Positions 12,996-27,900 of a DNA stretch of 64,000 nucleotides are shown in pieces (position 1 is the first letter of the stretch; each line of letters opens with the position of its first letter). The DNA is taken from NCBI GenBank assembly GCA_036583965.1, contig JAZBQD010000030.1, positions 50,531,551 to 50,595,550 of the forward strand, written 5' to 3'. The position numbers were made by a program, and so were the translations under genes. The notes under the pieces are model-generated. The model was not told the origin of the DNA and did no database searches. It saw nothing but the letters and a program-made list of their open reading frames with translations. The stretch is from Prunella strophiata. Taxonomy: Eukaryota; Chordata; Aves; Passeriformes; Prunellidae.

Positions 12996-15900
12996 CAATA
13001 GGCATCTGCCACTTTGGTTGATGGTACTCCTGCTGCCTTCCTGTTTGTCACTGCCACTGTTACCTGGCCTGGAAAACCCCCAGTGAAGAAGACTGCCTTC
13101 TGTAATAGGGAAGGTCTGGTCTCCATTACTTTTGACATCCCCAGAGATGCTCAAAGGCTTGAAATAAAGGTAAAGAAAATGCTAACATTCATGTTTAAAA
13201 GTATCCCACTGAGAATTGTTCATAAGACAATTATAAACAACTATGAAGATGATCATGTTTCATCAAATTAGCACAGAGGGTGGAACATGAGTTCTTACAC
13301 AACCTGCAGATCCTTGTCCAGATTGTGTAAGATTTGTTGGACAGAGCAGGGGCCTGAGGGATGTCTCAAGTGAAGGACACTCCTGTGTCATGTGTACATC
13401 AGAGCTTTGGGAGTACATGCATTGGTTGTAGTGGTGCATTTTTGTGTTTTGGATGTGTATTTGCCTGGCATGAAGGACAGAAATGGGACTGTAAGGAATA
13501 TCACCATACAAAGTAATAGAAAATTATAAGAAGAAAAGTGAAGGAAAAGGTCCTGAGTAATGCAGAGATTCAACTACATCTGTCCACTCAGAGATTTCAT
13601 ATGTGAACAATATAAAATGGAGAAAAAAAATTGTCTGAGTACAAAATCACTTTGTGATTTTTGACCCATTGATTCTCATTTAGAAAGAGCCAAGGGTGAA
13701 AACACTAAATGCAAATACAGCAAGAGGCAAAATTGTGTAAGAGAATAAATTAACTAAAATCCTGGGATTTGATGCCATATTCTGCTAATGAGGTTTCAGC
13801 AATAACTCCTCTCACTTCACAGCATTTTCCAAATGACCTGGCACAATATGAATTAGTGGTGACACTATACACTGTCTCCTGTGGGACACTTCACTTACTC
13901 TGTCCTTTTCTTCCCTGACAGGTAAAGGCTGAAGAGGGTAAAGAAAGGTTAGAAACACCTGAAGCCAGTATCAGAGCTGAAAGATACCAATCTGCTTCTC
14001 CAAACTACCTCAGCATCAGCATCCCACACACTGTTGTGGCACCTGGAGATACCTTACCCATCACCTTGAATGATATTCATCAGCCTGGCAGTGGAAACAT
14101 TGGCTATTTCTACTATATGGTAAACAGAATAGTATCCTATCAGTCATTTCTTTCAGAAATTATGCAACCTGGAACACTTACCTGGTTACAAGGGAAAATC
14201 AAGGGGGTTCAGCAAAGGGCAAGTGGGATGATCAGTGTTCTAGCACACCTGACCCACCAAGACAGGGTGAGGGAACTGGGCTTGTTCAGTTGGGTGAAGA
14301 GCCTTAGAGTGAGTTAATAGCAACCTAAAACTACGGCAAGAGGAATTAAGGCATAGTGGAGACAAGATGTCCTAGGTGGTGCCACACAATATAACAAGGA
14401 ACCAAGGTTAAAAATCATGGCCTGGAAGATTCATTTTGGGAAAATCTATTCACTAGTGATGAGTGCAATACTTGGAAGAGGTTCCCAAGAGAGTTGAGAG
14501 GTTTCTCCAGCCTTAGAAAAATTCAAGCACTCAATAAAAGAAAACCTCACCAGTCTCACCTGGTCTTACCCTCATGATGTTTTATCTCAGAGCAAGCAGC
14601 TGGACTAGAGATCTCCATAGGTCCCTTTCATATAATTATTTCTATGATTCTGCTGTTTTTTATACATTTGCACTTAATTTTTGGGGCATGGAAAATGCAT
14701 AGTATTTATTTTGCTGAATGAGACAAATGTGTTCATGGGTACATTCCAGGAGTGAGTCTGTTGAATATGAAATGTGCTTAATTCCCCTCCTCACTCTCTT
14801 TGTCCAAATTTCCCTTGGCAGCATAAATCTCACAAGATGATAAGTGCCAAGATATCAGTTCCCATTTATTTTAAAAAGGATTCTGATATATTGGAATAAT
14901 TGTATCCCTAGGAGTGAAGTTTAGGTCTGGGGTTTGTTTTCAATGCATGATGTATCACAGGGCTGGAATTGGTGCTGCCAGGCTTTGGGAAGTGTAGTGC
15001 TGGGCAGGCAGGACGTGTGGGAGGGATGGTGGCAGACACTGCTGGAGCTCAGCAGTGAGGGTCTCTTCCAAACTTTGGTCATCTTAACACAAGGCATTGA
15101 GGATTTCAGGGCAGACTGCAGCATGCCTTTGTTTCTCCCTGAAACCCTGTATGTTTAGGAAAGCTTCACATATTCTGTTCAGAGAAGAGCACTCTCACTC
15201 CTGCCACTGTGCCTGTTTCATTCCTCTGACCACCCAGGAATATAGTTAACATAATGTAGGAAGGAAGGAGTCAAATAGCAAAGGATGGGCTGAAATCAGT
15301 TAAAGACCAGTCTGTGGTACTTCATTCCTGAAACCTTCCTGCTCCAACTCTTTCACTATCTGAAAGATTCAGTACAGATTACAGATTAAATAATGCTGAT
15401 ATCTTCCTGGGTGCTGATGACCAGTCATTGTAGAAGACAAAATTTAGTCTATCTGGGTACCCTTTCTCAAGTTCTAAGATTGAGTGGAGGGTGACAGATT
15501 TGTGTTCAAACCTGGGCCACAAGACCAGTGTAGCAGAGATCCACCACCACAGTGTGCAGGATCTCCTCCAAGGCTACTGGTATACAGCTTGGCAATCAAA
15601 ACTGTTAGTGCCATTAGAAGAGAATATGTTTTAAACAGAAATTGCCTCAGGGAAAAAAAAAAAAAAAACAGTAAAATTATGGAACATAATGCCCTTTCTG
15701 GGCCGTATACAGAATTTCATTTCTCTTTGTTTCTGCCTTGCAGGTTGTGGCAAAGGGACAGGCTGAGCTTCTGGGAAGGGTCCCATCCTCAAACAAAGTA
15801 ATAAACCTTAAAATCACCGAGAAGATGGTGCCTGCCTTTCGGTTTTTAGCCTACTACTTCATTGAGCACAAGGGCCAGCAAGAGATCATCGCTGATTCTG

Positions 15901-18900
15901 TGTGGGTGGACGTCGCAGATGTCTGCGAAGGAAAGGTGCTTCTTTCAAAACTCCCAGCTTCTGTTGTTGTGTTCCAAATTTTTTTTAAAAATGGGGTACT
16001 GGCAGAGCAAGTGCAGGCCTGGGATTATAAAGTGTGACATCATATTTGTTGAAAAGGAGTCATCAGGAGTCGTGCCAAAAGTTATAGCTTGGAAAGGCTC
16101 CCAGGTTGTGCCTCAAAGAGAAGAAAAATGCAGTTTCTTACAGAAAAAAATCACCCCCTGTGAGTGTCTATACTTTAGAAATTAATAAGAAAACACTGAC
16201 AGAATTGTTGAGGGAGAAGGATCTCTTTGTAACTTTGTCTTTTTGTAGTGATGTGTGCAGCACGAAAGAAAGTGAAGCCATTTATTGGGGAAAAAAGTAT
16301 GAATTTTAAGTGATTTTTCAAGCTTTTAAATTTCTGTTAAAAGTAGTTTTCTGAGTTTTGGTAGCACTTTAAAAGCTTTTAAAAATTGCAGTTTACATTA
16401 GAAAATTAAGTGTAGACAAACTGGGAGGGCCTCTAAGCCTTTCTTTCATCTTCCTTCTCCTCTTCCTCCTCCTTGCTTTGGGACCATAAGGTAAAATGAA
16501 AAAAAAAAAAAAAAGACGACACAGGAATATCTCCCAATAGCATGAAACCAAATTGCTGAAAATTGTCAGCTGTCTAAATTGATTTTTTTCCACTGAAAAT
16601 GTTTGTTTTGGAAAAAGAATATGATAGTCCACTGGGGGAAAAGAAGTTTTCAAGAAAAAAATCATCCATCTCCAACAGACAAACCAATCCTTCATTTATA
16701 TAAGGACAAAATTCAGTAACGTTCACAGGCATTTCCAGTAATAATTCCCTATTATTTCATAGTCACCATGGCTACTTTGTCTTAAACCACAGAAGTGTGT
16801 ACATCAGAACCAGATCTGTGTTTGCTCAGTTATGCTAAAAATTTCAAGTGTGTGATAGAAAGCAGGAAATATTATTACAGACTGGTTTAAGTTTGTTAAT
16901 TTTGTACATTACCATGCAATGACAGAGACATTGTACCATGTCTTTCATGGTAATTTTTTTCTCACTGGAAAATAACAAAATTCTACTGAAGACCCCAGTT
17001 CCACAAACCCCTAGTACAAACTCTTAATTTCCCTTGGTGCTTAAATGCCATTGAAAGCCAACGTCCAAAATTCTGCAAGACACATCCTTCAGCTCCCCAT
17101 GATTTCCTTCAGTGTAAAATATCTGCACCTAGGTGTTCCAAAACGCAGGATCACAGGCACAAACTCCACAAAATAGGAACATCTCCCAGCCTCTGACTGC
17201 TGACAGCCACAGCTGACAGTATTCCTGGCCCAAAGATTCTTCACTTTTTATTAAAAGATATTATATTTTTGTTTCAATCTTTTCTATTTAGATTAAAGTG
17301 AGTACAGAACAAGACACATATGAACCAACAGACCAGGTCAATTTACAGATTGAAACGGACCATGCGGGAAAAGTTGCCTTAGCTGTGGTTGATAAGGCAG
17401 TTTTTATCCTGAATAAGAAAAATAAGCTTACAGCCAAAAAGGTAAGATATTTGCAAGAAAATACCACAGCAAGCAAAGTCAAGCAAATTTTTCCATTACT
17501 AAGGAGAGGATCAAAATGTAATTAATGGCTATTAATTGCTTAGACAACACTTTGCTAAATTTGAAACTGTTTTTTCTTTTGCAATTTAGCATCTATTTAA
17601 TATGAATTGCATGTTTAAGACAGGTGGTGTATTTGAGATGGTGATTTCCATCCTATGGCAGACAAGTTTGTAAATTTAAAAAAGCATGGCTTGAAAGGCT
17701 TCCCTAACTAAAACATCCCTCAGCTTTAATCTGCTTCCAAATGCAGTTTGCACCACCAGTTTGTCTTGCTTCTGCGAATCAAAGGCTACAAGAAATTTTC
17801 TGATATATGTATAAACCCATTACAAGCATGTACATTTTATTTGGCAGGTATTTAATGCTATGAATTCGTATGATCTTGGATGTTCTGCGGGTGGTGGTGC
17901 AAATAACATTCAAGTTTTTACTGATGTTGGTCTGGCTTTTATATCAGACACGATTCGATCCAGCATTCGGGAAGGTAAGTGCAACCTGCCCTTTAGAAAT
18001 TTGTGAGACCACTATAGATCTAGGGAGACTGCTTAAAAAATCAGAAATATTTTTACTCTTATGCTTTAAAATCTCTTTTGCCTTTGGATTTCTCTTCTTA
18101 TGCTCTTCCACCAGATGCTGGCAGCTCAGATATCCCAGATGGTGGGTGCTGGTCCCTTAGTGACCACCTCAGCTGGGGCAGGAAGCAGTTGGCTAGGCTG
18201 AAGATTTGTGGGACTCTCCCTCAAATTGTGGGTTTTCTGTCAATGAGATGGGTCCTAAGACAGGTCTTCAGGAATTATGTAAATGATCAGGCTATTCCTG
18301 TCATATCATTGTGACCAAGCACTTCTGTTCTGCCTTCCCAGGATATAAATGCCACCAGGGCACCAGAAGACAGAAGAGATCTTTGGATTTTCAGAAAATA
18401 ATGTCAGGAATTGGTATGTCTGCTCCTCTGGATCGTCTGAAAGTCTCAGCAGGGAGAGACAAAGGGATGTGTCTGGGATCTAGGGGGCAAGAAGTGATGG
18501 CATAGTGAAGGATGCCAAGATATTCTTAGTTCCAGTTCTTGAATTACATGACATTAAAATTACAACCTAGCACAAATGTGTGTACTATGCTGTGTGATGC
18601 ATCATGCATCATGCATCAACACAGCTCAAAAAACAAAACCAAATAATGCCTATAAATGGAAACTAGTTCACTGCTTTATAATCCCAAATGCAAAGCACTT
18701 CTAGTACATAACGTGTCATGTCATCAGTCACTGACTTTTGAGGTTTTCAAAATCATTTGTATGGTCATAACATGTTTTATAAATCCTTTTTTTTTCTTGA
18801 CATTCTGCTTTGAAGCTGTGCCAACTTTGGTACTTTGTGCTTCAATTAAGAGAAGAGTTAGCATAACATTTGGTATAAAATGTCAATTTGTGCAGTTTTT

Positions 18901-21900
18901 TTTTTTTTTCTCATTTTCTTGCCAGAAGACATGAAGGCTTGGAGTTGGATTCTTCCTTTCTTTTGAAATTAGACTCTATTCAAGAAAGAGAACACTGATA
19001 TAGCAGTATCAGTTCTATTTAGTTTATCAGTTCTATTCAGCAATATCAGTTCAATAATTTCTATTAAGAATTCCAGCCTGCAAAGAGGATTCAACTTTTA
19101 ATTTAGTCTGACTGGGAAGAGAGGGCTTAGAACAGAATGTCTAGGATGCCATAGAGTCTATGCTTTCCTCCTGTGTTTGTGGACTGTTTTTAGGATGGAC
19201 TCTTTTCATGGTCCCAGGCTAAAGCTTGGCTGTTGCAATAGAAACTGATGTTAGCAAAGGAATGACAGGAATGAGCACAATGAACACTTTTACACTGATT
19301 TCTACTTACACAGCACTAATTCTGAACTTTAATTCTATTGCAGCCAGCAGATACCAAAACACTGCTCTACTAAAATGCTGCCAAGATGGAATGAAATTAA
19401 ATCCCATGAGGTTTTCTTGTGCAAAAAGGCTGGCAAAGGTGTCTGGCTCCCAGGAATGCAGGAATGCGTTCCAGGACTGCTGTGAGAAAGCCGCAGCCCT
19501 CAGGAAGCGGGCGAAGCAGAGCAGCAGAGTGGGCTTGGCACGACGTAAAGAGCAGTGGCATGCAGCTCTGCCACTTTCACCCTTCTTGTGGTGGCTGGGG
19601 AGGGTCAAGGGGCATTTCAGTGCTGTGGGGCTGGGGAGGAAGTTTTCACATCTGCATTTCAGAGAGCCCCGGTGCAGTGCAGCAGCCATGCAGCATTGCA
19701 TCTTCACACCTGTACACTGGGGAGGTGGGAGTGGGATGGGATAACTTGGGGTGAGAAAAGGCAGGAATCACTTCAGCCACTGCTGGCCCCTCCAGTCTTA
19801 CAGGGGAACTGATGGCCCCTGCCCACACCCCAGAGAGGCCACAGACAGCAGAGCTGGGAAGAGGGGGGTTGTCTGCATTTAGGGCTCTAAGTGGTCTCAA
19901 ATTTATGACTCTTTAATTAGTGGTACTACTATTATATTACAAAAAAAAATAATTATATTGCATCTAAAATTATCTCATTCTGAGTGTAATTTCTGCTACC
20001 ATTTCTCACAGATTTCCCCTTTCATCCTCTGTCTGTCACAAGTATGGGACAGTGGGAACATCTTTGCTAGCCTTACTACAGGGGACTGATTTATCATTTG
20101 GTAGAATATAGTTATTGAAGTTGGGAAGAGGAACTGTCTTTTTTTTCAGTGACAAGCTGTGGTCATTGCTTCTCTTTTTCAATATTTTTCTTTAATGCGC
20201 AAGATGAAACCCAAATGAAATCTTTTCATTCAGAGCATTTTTTGTGCTCTTACAAGTTGACTCTCTGCAAGACAGTGTAAGTCAGCAGCTGAAGACTTCC
20301 AAAAAGAAACTTCACTCCTGTTTTGCAGAATACAATGAACATGAAGAATTGTTTGATGAAACCTCTGTCAGCTTGCGCAGTTATTTTCCTGAGAGCTGGT
20401 GGTGGAGTTTTGAAGAAGTGGAAGGCCCTGGAAAGCACAGGTACTGTGTTGCCTGACTAGCTGAATATGTTTAAATTTGTGCTCTCAAATGTATATAAAT
20501 ATCAGCTTTATGTAGTGTCTGATGCAGAGGACTTCAGAATGTTTGCAAGTACTTTGTCTCCACAACTGAGGAAATTTTTTCTCTTTTAATGCTCAAACTT
20601 CATCAAATGACAATGTTTACATTTTATACGTGCCTTCTAATACATTTTATTTTGTGTTTTTAGTATCAAAAACTTCGCTCCTGACTCTATAACTACCTGG
20701 GAAGTTCAGGCAATAAGTATATCTCCTGAAAAAGGTATCAGTATTGGGTATTTTGTTTGTTTGTTTCTTTGCATGGATGAATAGAGAATGTGTATTTTTT
20801 AAAAGAGAGATACAATGTTATGTTGACAGTACAAAACAGTCTATACTGAAAAAAAACCACAAAGTGTTTTGATCACAATATTTACTTCTTTCTTTTATGC
20901 CATGTTAAAGCCCAGCTACAAGTTAAGGTATAGATTTATATTTATAAAACCAACATGAAATAGGGGCTCAAAGATGATGGATCATACAATCAAAAATGTC
21001 TTTTATTCATTTTACTCTATAAACCATCTCATTTTGGCTTCCACATGGCCAGGAAGCCACAAGAAAGGTAGCAGCCACTACACCACTTTTCTTTGAATAA
21101 TTCTGGGACCAGGTTCTGGCCATCTCAAAGCACGAACATCTGTAGTCTCTAGGACAGAAAAGAACACCAGGAAACCAGCAAAGGACCAGCAAGGGCTGGA
21201 CACCAGAGAACTCAGGTGCTGCCCTCTGGGAGCTCCTAGGAGTTTATGTGGACTTCACAGGATGGACAAAGAGTCTATATTGTACTGCCTGCTCCCCTTT
21301 GAAAGGAGAGTAAAACTGGGCACATTTCACTCACAAAACATACAAACACTTCTGCCAAGTTTTAGCTGCAAAAAAACCGTGGCAGTGACTCCAGGGGGCA
21401 CACTCGAGATAGGTCCCTAGTGCAGATGAGTTTAAATGAGTTCTGAGTATGCCTGTTCTCCTCTCCTGCTCGTGACCTCGGGGGAGCCCAGGCACTGAGT
21501 TTTGATTCAACATTTAACTTCCTATCAGCTGATGTTACGTGTGTAATTCACAATTCTAGCTGTTTTTCTTTTTCTCACCCCAGGGTTCTGTGTGGCTGAC
21601 CCCCACGCCTTTGCAGTTTTCAAAGACTTTTTTGTGTCCCTGAGATTGCCGTACTCAGTCAGACGACACGAGCAACTGGAAATAAAAGCAGTGGTTTACA
21701 ACTACCTGCCCAAGGATCTCCAGGTAGTGTTATCAACAACTGCTGTACCTTGCATGCCTAGCTAGCTAGAGCTGCAATTTTGTAATAATTTAATGGGAAT
21801 GTCCTGGCCACCCTTCAGTGTCGCCTCTAATGCTCCTATCTTGAAAGCTTTCCCAAGGATTGGATCCAGTTCTACTCACTAATCAAACTTCCTGCATACA

Positions 21901-24900
21901 GCAGATTTTATTCACCATGTTACATAGCCACATCCTTTATCTTTGGGTACTTCTTCTCCTTCATTGAAGTAATCTGTTCCCTTTTTTCTGCCTGCTGATC
22001 TGGACAATACCCAGCTGCTGACACTGACACTTGTTGACACTTCACAAGGTACACAAGAGAGAGAGGTAAATGAGTATGAGTGCACCACCCAATGTTAGCC
22101 ACAAAACTCATTTAGCATACAACACAGGACCACTTTTTCTCTTCATGTGACTCCTATGCAGTCCTGCAAATGGCCACAGTTGTCACTGGGCTTAGGGCCT
22201 CCATCATCCTAAGGCTGGTACTCTTTTTTCACCACTTCTCATCTCCCAACCAGCTGTTCAACCAGCATCCTCTGAATTGCTTTGAATCGTTTAGAGCTGG
22301 AGTGCATGAAAATGCACTATCCTTCTTACTTCACTGTGGTTCAGGGATAGGCCAAAACTCTGTTTCAAGTTCAGTGTAATGAAGAAATGTTAGCTGATTT
22401 ACCTTCAGAGCCCTAATCAATATAGCTGAATATTAACAGGCCATGGAGTCACAGAACTGTCACATGGGGAGGCGCATCCAGAGGTATTTTCCCGTGCAGT
22501 GCTGCACCAGGACTGCTCTTGGGCACTGCCTTGTCCCCACAGGTGACAGTGAAGATGGAGGCAGTGAAGGGGCTGTGCACCGGCGGAGACGACGGCGAAG
22601 GCAGTGCAGCTGCCCCTGCTGGCCAAGGGGAACTCGGCAACCCCAGCCTTCTTCTCAGTCGTGCCCCTGACTGCGGGAGAAATCCCAATCACCATTATTG
22701 CTTTCGACCGGGACTCTGGGCACAGCGATAGCATCAGGAAGAATCTCAAAGTTGTGGTATGTATAACTAACTGAGGGCAGGCACTTCACAAATTGCCCTC
22801 AAATGCGACATTCACCATGTGTGGAGCTCTCGTGGAGGGAGTGAAATGGTACGAACATGAGGCTGGAAGCTATTCAGGAAATCTGTTTTTCAGCAAGGGC
22901 TGAGGGAAAAAAAATTAAACCTCTTTGTCTGTTGTATATGGAAAGGTTTGCTCTCTATGGCAAAAAGCATCCTTTACCCATAACACAGCAACAAATTCTT
23001 CAGCTGGTGCCTGTCGTAGAATCCTTAACTTCTCCCTGCTTCATCAACCTGTATGAAAATTCTTTTTTCCTTGTGAAGCCAAGATTGAAGATGTCCATCT
23101 AGCAAACTTTTAAGAAGGAAATGCTTCTCTGCTAGAAATAAAGTTAAACCCTATTTTATTCCTTCTGGTCAATGTATCAATATTCACTCTTAACAATTGC
23201 ATAGGGGCAAAACATGCTAATAAAGATGCTGTATTGATTATTTAAGTACCTTATCTCTCTTTCAAAATTATGAAAAAGGAGGAGCCTTTTAGAAAAAATT
23301 ACTTTTCAAGTGTCAACACAGACTCATTGCAATACCTAAGTCATCCATGGAGGCCTTTCTCCATCCACCCAGAAGGTGCAAAATATGAATCCTTGCGCCC
23401 CTGGCTTTCAGGTGTTACCATGTAGGTAAGGATAAGGCACAGGATGCTGAGAACCTGCTGTTGTTAAAGGCTATAACTTTTGTAGATATAGATACAGTCT
23501 CAGAGTTCAGTGTTACACCAAAACACCAGAAGTAGCTATAAAAATATCTTTAAAAATATCTTTTAAAAATATCTTTATTAAAACTGAAACTGTAGGAAGA
23601 GGGATGTGAGGAATCAGAAGGAAAGCATGTTTAAGTCTTACACCCAATATGTACTCAGAATTTCATGGATTTCATACGCAAGAAGTTTACTAAAATGAGT
23701 CCCTCTGTGAACTTGACTTGATGCATTCCAGAGCTGAGGATAAACTTTGAAGTTTAATGTTTGGGATTTGGTTTTGGTTAATGGAACTTCATCCAGGGAA
23801 ATGTTTCAATAGTAACACAAAAAATTCAGCAAAGTTTATTAGTATTTCAGTTGGGAAACTGACATTCTGATTTAAAGGTTGAGTTTTACCTAGAGAACTC
23901 TCCCTTCAAAATCACTTATTTGTGCCACCTGCTGGCCTAGTGCTTGGGTGGAGCTCACAGGTTTCTTGCAGCTTAATTTCAGGTGTGAGTGCTTGCAAAC
24001 GTTTTGACTTTTCTTTCTTTAACTGTGCAGGCTGAAGGTGTTTTACAGAGAGAAGAAGAGACCATTTGCATTAACAGTGACTGTAAGTTACCCAAAAGGA
24101 TTACATACAGATGAGGTTTGGAGTAAGAATGAAGAGTGAATTATGGGTGCAGTGAAATACTCCTGAATGCACAGATATTCCTTTGGTTAACCAGAACTTG
24201 TCAGATCTCTCCATCTAATACCTAGCAAAGGACATGTGAAAGGAAAAAAAATTCTAAATGTTTATAATTTATTTATTTTACTTTTGTTTTTCAAGGTATC
24301 ATTCTTTATATATTAACTGGGCATCTAATTAATTCACTAATGAGTCTTAAAAGGTATTAAAAATAAGTTTTTTTTTCAAGTCTAAAATATTGCTAAAGAT
24401 TGAAAATTAAATCACTAGAAGAAAGATAAGTATGTTTTTTCTAAAATTACAGTATGTTGTCTATTTTTTACAAGTCTGGATGTAGATGTCTATTTATTAT
24501 TTATTTACAGTGAAGTCCCATACAGTGGATCTGAACAGACCATCTAATATGGTACCAGGGTTCTGATAGCCACGTGTTAGTCAGCCTGAAAGGTAAATGT
24601 AAATTCTTTGTCAACAACTTCTTCATAGGTGACAAGGGACAGGCCCCTCTGTGCTGCTCATTCCTGCATGGCAAGTCTCCATTCTCTCCTGGTTTTTCTG
24701 TTATGACTCAAATGGTCTGTGCCACATGACTAGATCATAAAACAAAACATCCCTAGGGCTGAGCCAGTACCTCTTCCTCTTTCTAATTACTCCTTCTTAC
24801 TTGTAGTGAGTGTAATAGCTTCATGAGATCCATCCTTCCTCACTGTGCTTGGACTAACATTATGGGAAAGCCAGAGGTGAAGGGAAGAGTTCATCTTCTC

Positions 24901-27900
24901 TAATAACTTCATGCAGGGCTCTAGAAATCTGCTTTGGATTCCAGAAATAAGGATGCCAGACTCTTTTGCATAGGTTCTGGAGAGTTCTGTATTTCCAATG
25001 AGGAGATATGTTCATACATTCATTTAATCAAATATAGTTGTGTGTATATATATATATATATATTCACTCATGCATATATATATATATTTTAAAACATCTA
25101 TAAGCAAGTATTTTTAGTAGTGATACACAGTGTCCCCTCCTCCTTGAAATGTAAAATAATTCACTTGTGACACAAAGGGTATTGGCTTCAATTTCAAAAA
25201 CCTGCTCTAAAATAAAAGGATCATTGAATTCGTAAAGTTACAAAATTGCAGAGAGAAAAAAAGAAAAAAGCACATAAAATGTGTGTCATGATTAATGCAC
25301 AATCTTTTTATCCCTCTGTGGGAGGATCAGGGCTGGTTTGACAAGACTTTTCCAGCCCAAACCTGATAGACGAGTTTTTTCCCCTTCTATTTCTTCCCTG
25401 CCTCCAGGTAGCCTGAGGTACTCTTTCTCCTTCATATTCCTTCACTGTGCCAGCCTCCTTTCTCCAGCTTTCTTGGGGCCTGGCACCTCATCCTTGCCCC
25501 TTTTCAAAGAGCTTTATGAAGTCTCAGATAGCTACAAACAGTGTTGAGCAGTGAGGAGTATCAGGCCATGCTGGAATGTCAGCCTATAGTTAGGATCACC
25601 TTTCTTCACATTACAGCAACCTGTTCTAAATAAGATGTAATAATAATACTACTTGTATTTTTTACAACAGGGAACATTATGGATGAGTCTGTTGAAAACT
25701 GTCTGAGTCTCAGTGGAGTTGAGAAGCTGATTCAGGTGCCCACAGGCTGTGCAGAGCAAACAATGGTGAAAATGGCCCCTGCAGTCTATGCCATTGAGTA
25801 CCTGGATGCCAGCGAGCAGTGGGTGAACTTTAACCCCTGAGCGGAAGCAGGAAGCCATCAGCATGACTGAAAAAGGTAGGCAGGAGAAAACAAAACAAGA
25901 CAGACCAACCAGGAGCCAAAGGATGGCATCCTTGTTATCTGTTTGCACTGCACACTGGCTGCAGCTGCCTCCTGAAGGAGTGCCCACTGCCTTAACACAG
26001 CCTCACAGAAATGCCCTGGCAGTCTGCAGACAGACATAAGGGACAGAACATGCAAGGAGGGCTTAGGACACTAACTGCCAGCAGCTGGCACTGGATGGTA
26101 TTGACATTGACAGTCTGTCCTCTCTCTTGTCTAATTTAGAAGTAGGAAGTAAAATCCGAGCTGATCACTGAAAATTCTTTTCAGAGTAAATGGATAGCAA
26201 AGGCTAGTTGTTCATTGGCTTCAAATGTTCAAAATCAACCAAGATAAATCATGTCCTAAAAATGCTTATTTCTCCCTGTAGTTCACAGACACTGCTTAGG
26301 ATAGCCAGCTGGAATGTAGACATCTCTGTCTGTGGCTGTCAAGAGGAGTTGACAAAGGAAATTGCCAGTGCTAATCGTGATATTGACACCTTCCCTTGCC
26401 CACTCCTGCATTCATTATTACAGTAAGCTGGAAGGACTTCAGCAGCCTTGGGCCAAGCTAGGGAGGGAGTTTCCTGAGGGAGAGGACACCTGCAAGTCTG
26501 CTTCTGGAAGACTCCACTCCAAGCTGTGATTCAAAGCTAGTATTAACATACAGCAAAGCCAGGACCACAGTATGTGAAAATGTTCCAGCTCACAGGAACT
26601 AACACAGGGAGTTGTCAGTATTGGAGCAGGTACATCTGATCTTTCTAAATATAGTGGTGTGCTTATGGCATAAAGCAATACAATGCACCTAGCATTGTGA
26701 TCTTCAGATATGATAGAACACATTTCATCAATGAAAAACAAGTGTATAAATAGAGATTAAAAGCATATTAGCAGTTAGATGCTGCATGGAGATCTTTGCC
26801 TATTTATCCAAGCCTGCCAAAAGTGACATAAGATCCTGCTAATAAGGTATTTTATATTATCAGCATCATTTAACGCCTACATTATGCTTTTATTTATTCT
26901 TACTGAAGTTAATCAATGTAAAAAATTAGTTTTTGTGGCTAATTAGTCATTGTGTGGCTATGATACAAACTTTGTCAAAATAATAGCAGTCAAGATCAGA
27001 AGCTACAATTCATGATTTTTCTAAGGCTGTGTCTGACCTAATATACGATGTTTTGTAAACTTTTTGATTTAATACACCATAAAATCAACAGCTTGAAAAG
27101 TTGTGAATAATGGGAAATAATTTCCCACTATTCACTACACAGACAATGTTTTGTAACCATAGGTATCTGCAGTTTTCAGGTTATTTGCTTGGCTCAATTA
27201 AGTCAAACAAGACAGAGGACATTCTAAGCCTAGTGATTTTTCTCTGTCAAATTCTGTTGACCCAGTAATTTCCTCCTTCATGCCCCAGTGAACACCTCCA
27301 TGAACTCTTCCACCAGTCAATACAAAACATTTCCATTATAATACAAGTGATGTAGGAAAATGAAAAACAACCAAGAAATATGGTTGTTCTCTGAACACTT
27401 ACGTGCTCTCCTGTTCATGCAGGCTACACTAGACTGCTTGAGTTTCAGAAGAGGATGGGTCCTATGGAACATTTAAAGCAACTCCCAGTAGTGTATGGTA
27501 AGTGATTTTCTTTTCCTGGGGTTTCATTTTTGGGGATTTATTTTTGTTTATTTGGTTGGGATTTATTTTTTTTTTCAATTTTCCTCTATTATCATTTGAT
27601 GCATCAGAAGTTTTTCTTTGGTGATGGATTTTGAAAATCTGGTGGTTGCCTATGTACTTTTGCCATGAATAATTCAGCCACCAAATTCTCTGAGCCGTAT
27701 TCAGTCCTTGGTGAAAGAGATTTATACTGAGCCACTGATTATTTTGCATTTGCCACAGAGTAGAAATATTCAATCTGATGCTGAACAATAACTCACTAGG
27801 TTGCAGTGAGTGCACTGTATTGAATATGAGTCTGTGCATAAAATTAGTATGTTTTTCTTCCTGTCAATATGGTCTGCTATAAATATCTGTCAGCACAAGT

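Noticed and set aside
12804..13154. Minus-strand open frames with a polylysine run
   Set aside because: They are translations of the T43 tract and the antisense of C4 exon 11.
19226..19744. 172-codon open frame on the plus strand
   Set aside because: It is C4 exon 17 read through into both flanking introns; only 19344-19544 is exon.
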